This document shows positions 12,070-12,529 of a DNA stretch of 12,529 nucleotides, one piece after another. The stretch is from positions 1 through 12,529 of the forward strand of contig RWJK01000598.1 in assembly GCA_004335835.1 (NCBI GenBank), given 5' to 3'. Below the pieces are notes generated by a model that saw only the letters and a list, made by a program, of their open reading frames with translations, searched no databases and had not been told where the DNA came from. The translations under genes were made by a program, and so were the position numbers. The stretch is from Scenedesmus sp. ARA3 (taxonomy: Eukaryota; Chlorophyta; Chlorophyceae; Sphaeropleales; Scenedesmaceae). Every line of letters begins with the position of its first letter. The stretch's first letter is position 1.

Positions 12070-12529
12070 GCAGGCTGGGCGTTTGGGATGTCACCAGCAC
12101 GCTGGTATCAGTAGAGCTGCCAGAGGGCGAGGCAGTGGTGCCAAACATCGCAGCTGTGCGCAGGGCAGAGCAGCAGGACCTAGCGAAGCCGATGCAGTAC
12201 CAGGTGGCCTTCATGCGCAATGACTCCGGCAAGGTGGTGTACGACAGGAGGTTCAACACGGCCGCGCTGCTGGCCACGTATTACGGCTCGAACGTGGACT
12301 TTGCGGGGCGCATCCAGTGGGACGCCAAGGTGTGTACAGTGGCTGGCGCTTTGTGAGCGGTGTCCAGTTGCGCTCGCAGGACCCTAACTCGTTCATCCTC
12401 AACATGCCAGGGGATGTGTTTGGTTGTCAAGTTACCATGTCAGGTTCTCACCGCCTGTGCTGGCTGCTGCTGCCCGCAGGACCCCAACTCGCTCATCCTC
12501 AACATGCCAGGGAGTGTGTTTGCTGATAC
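10921..12529 (+). CDS. Thylakoid-lumen DUF6816-like protein (5' part, runs off the window)
   Basis: CDS: join 10921-11435, 12074-12329, 12480 to beyond 12529. The first exon carries a bipartite targeting sequence: a 115-residue Gln/His/Ser-rich transit peptide, then TRRQ (118-121), a hydrophobic stretch (122-139) and AQA (143-145), a lumenal cleavage site. The twin Arg suggests import by the thylakoid Tat route. The mature part begins near Ser146 and includes LSFPDEWLGVWDVTSTLVSV, VVPNIAAVRRAE, MQYQVAFMRNDSG, KVVYDRRFNTA and IQWDAKDPNSLILNM. This order (FP.W.LG.W.VTSTLV, then Y.V.F, DR.FN, WDP.N) matches the cyanobacterial and plastid DUF6816 family, of unknown function as far as I know. The C-terminus is outside the window. 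Confidence 0.82.
11446..11472. repeat. CAG microsatellite just inside lumen-protein intron 1
   Basis: A pure triplet run starts ten bases after the GTGAGC donor. Further CAG triplets with AAG and CAT interruptions continue to about 11490. Confidence 0.9.
11749..12068 (+). repeat. Intron 1 acceptor-side echoes of lumen-protein exon 2, with CTG runs
   Basis: Two copies of the exon 2 start precede the real one, at 11839-11893 and 11967-12022. Each is preceded by a CTG run and CTTGCAG and followed by CTGAACTATG. They encode LGVWDVTSTLVSVELPE; the first then has Asp and TGA, the second Gly and TGA. Spacing is 128 then 107 bp. CTG runs lie at 11749-11829 (interrupted by CCG), 11943-11957 and 12029-12068. 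The intron is 11436-12073. Its first part, 11473-11748, holds no echo of exon 1 and nothing recognisable. Confidence 0.93.
12074..12329 (+). CDS. Lumen-protein exon 2: conserved core
   Basis: It has 256 nt (one base plus 85 codons). It follows CTTGCAG and ends GACGCCAAG before GTGTGT. It encodes the most conserved part (LGVWDVTSTLV, YQVAFMRND, DRRFNTAALL). It is chosen over two upstream look-alikes because only this copy continues in frame past ELPEG. Confidence 0.9.
12380..12425 (+). repeat. Intron 2 acceptor-side echo of lumen-protein exon 3
   Basis: The segment after CTCGCAG encodes DPNSFILNMPGDVFG and is repeated 100 bp later at 12480 as DPNSLILNMPGSVFA. Both copies carry a CGCAG acceptor. 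Confidence 0.85.
12480..12529 (+). CDS. Lumen-protein exon 3 (partial)
   Basis: It follows CCCGCAG and encodes DPNSLILNMPGS before the window ends. Joined to exon 2 it gives WDAKDPNS, which matches the family's WDP.N region in frame. A near copy begins exactly 100 bp upstream at 12380. Either copy could be the used exon; I prefer this one by analogy with the other introns, where the last copy is the complete one. Confidence 0.6.

Noticed and set aside
3080..12529. Transposon or introner-element insertions as the source of the intron repeats
   Set aside because: Each repeat family is private to one junction and is derived from the local exon. There are no shared sequence between introns, no terminal inverted repeats and no target-site duplications that I can see.
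3517..12529. Assembly error as the sole cause of the duplicated exon edges
   Set aside because: Errors would not respect splice-junction polarity at so many sites, and copies carry distinct substitutions. It cannot be ruled out for any single array without long reads.

Overview
The window reads as nuclear DNA of a green alga. My guess is a chlorophycean such as a Scenedesmus/Tetradesmus-like alga: there are many short exons with GC-rich third codon positions, abundant CAG/CTG triplet runs, TGTAA-type poly(A) signals, GTGAG/GTGGG donors, and two genes with plastid-type N-termini. The genus is inference; the intron-rich plastid-lineage style is directly visible.

Layout. (1) 2-121 (+) is the last coding exon of an unrecognised membrane protein. 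(2) 122 to about 2140 holds no gene I can support. (3) 2703-10427 (-) is a ten-exon gene for a plastid-type folate-biopterin transporter (BT1/FBT family). I assembled it exon by exon: all nine junctions keep frame, the sum is 1,914 nt (637 aa plus stop), and spacing between family motifs is preserved across every internal junction. (4) 10428-10920 is the region shared by two divergently oriented genes. (5) 10921 to past the right edge (+) is the 5' part of a gene for a thylakoid-lumen protein (DUF6816-like) with a Tat-type lumen signal; three exons are at least partly visible.

The striking feature is in the introns. Nine of eleven carry tandem partial copies ('echoes') of the neighbouring exon edge. 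The 5' part of an intron repeats the 3' end of the upstream exon together with its donor. The 3' part repeats the 5' start of the downstream exon together with its acceptor. I count about 30 echoes, with local periods from 47 to about 150 bp, in both genes and on both strands. Many echoes still read as the protein, and seven I compared codon by codon differ from the true exon almost only at synonymous sites. This could be neutral intron growth by junction-spanning tandem duplication, recombination between diverged alleles, or a reservoir of alternative splice sites. I do not know of a description of this pattern.

The two complete or near-complete genes have no known direct partnership beyond likely plastid location. 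Their head-to-head arrangement, with a G-box inside an 11-bp direct repeat, allows shared regulation, but that is inference.
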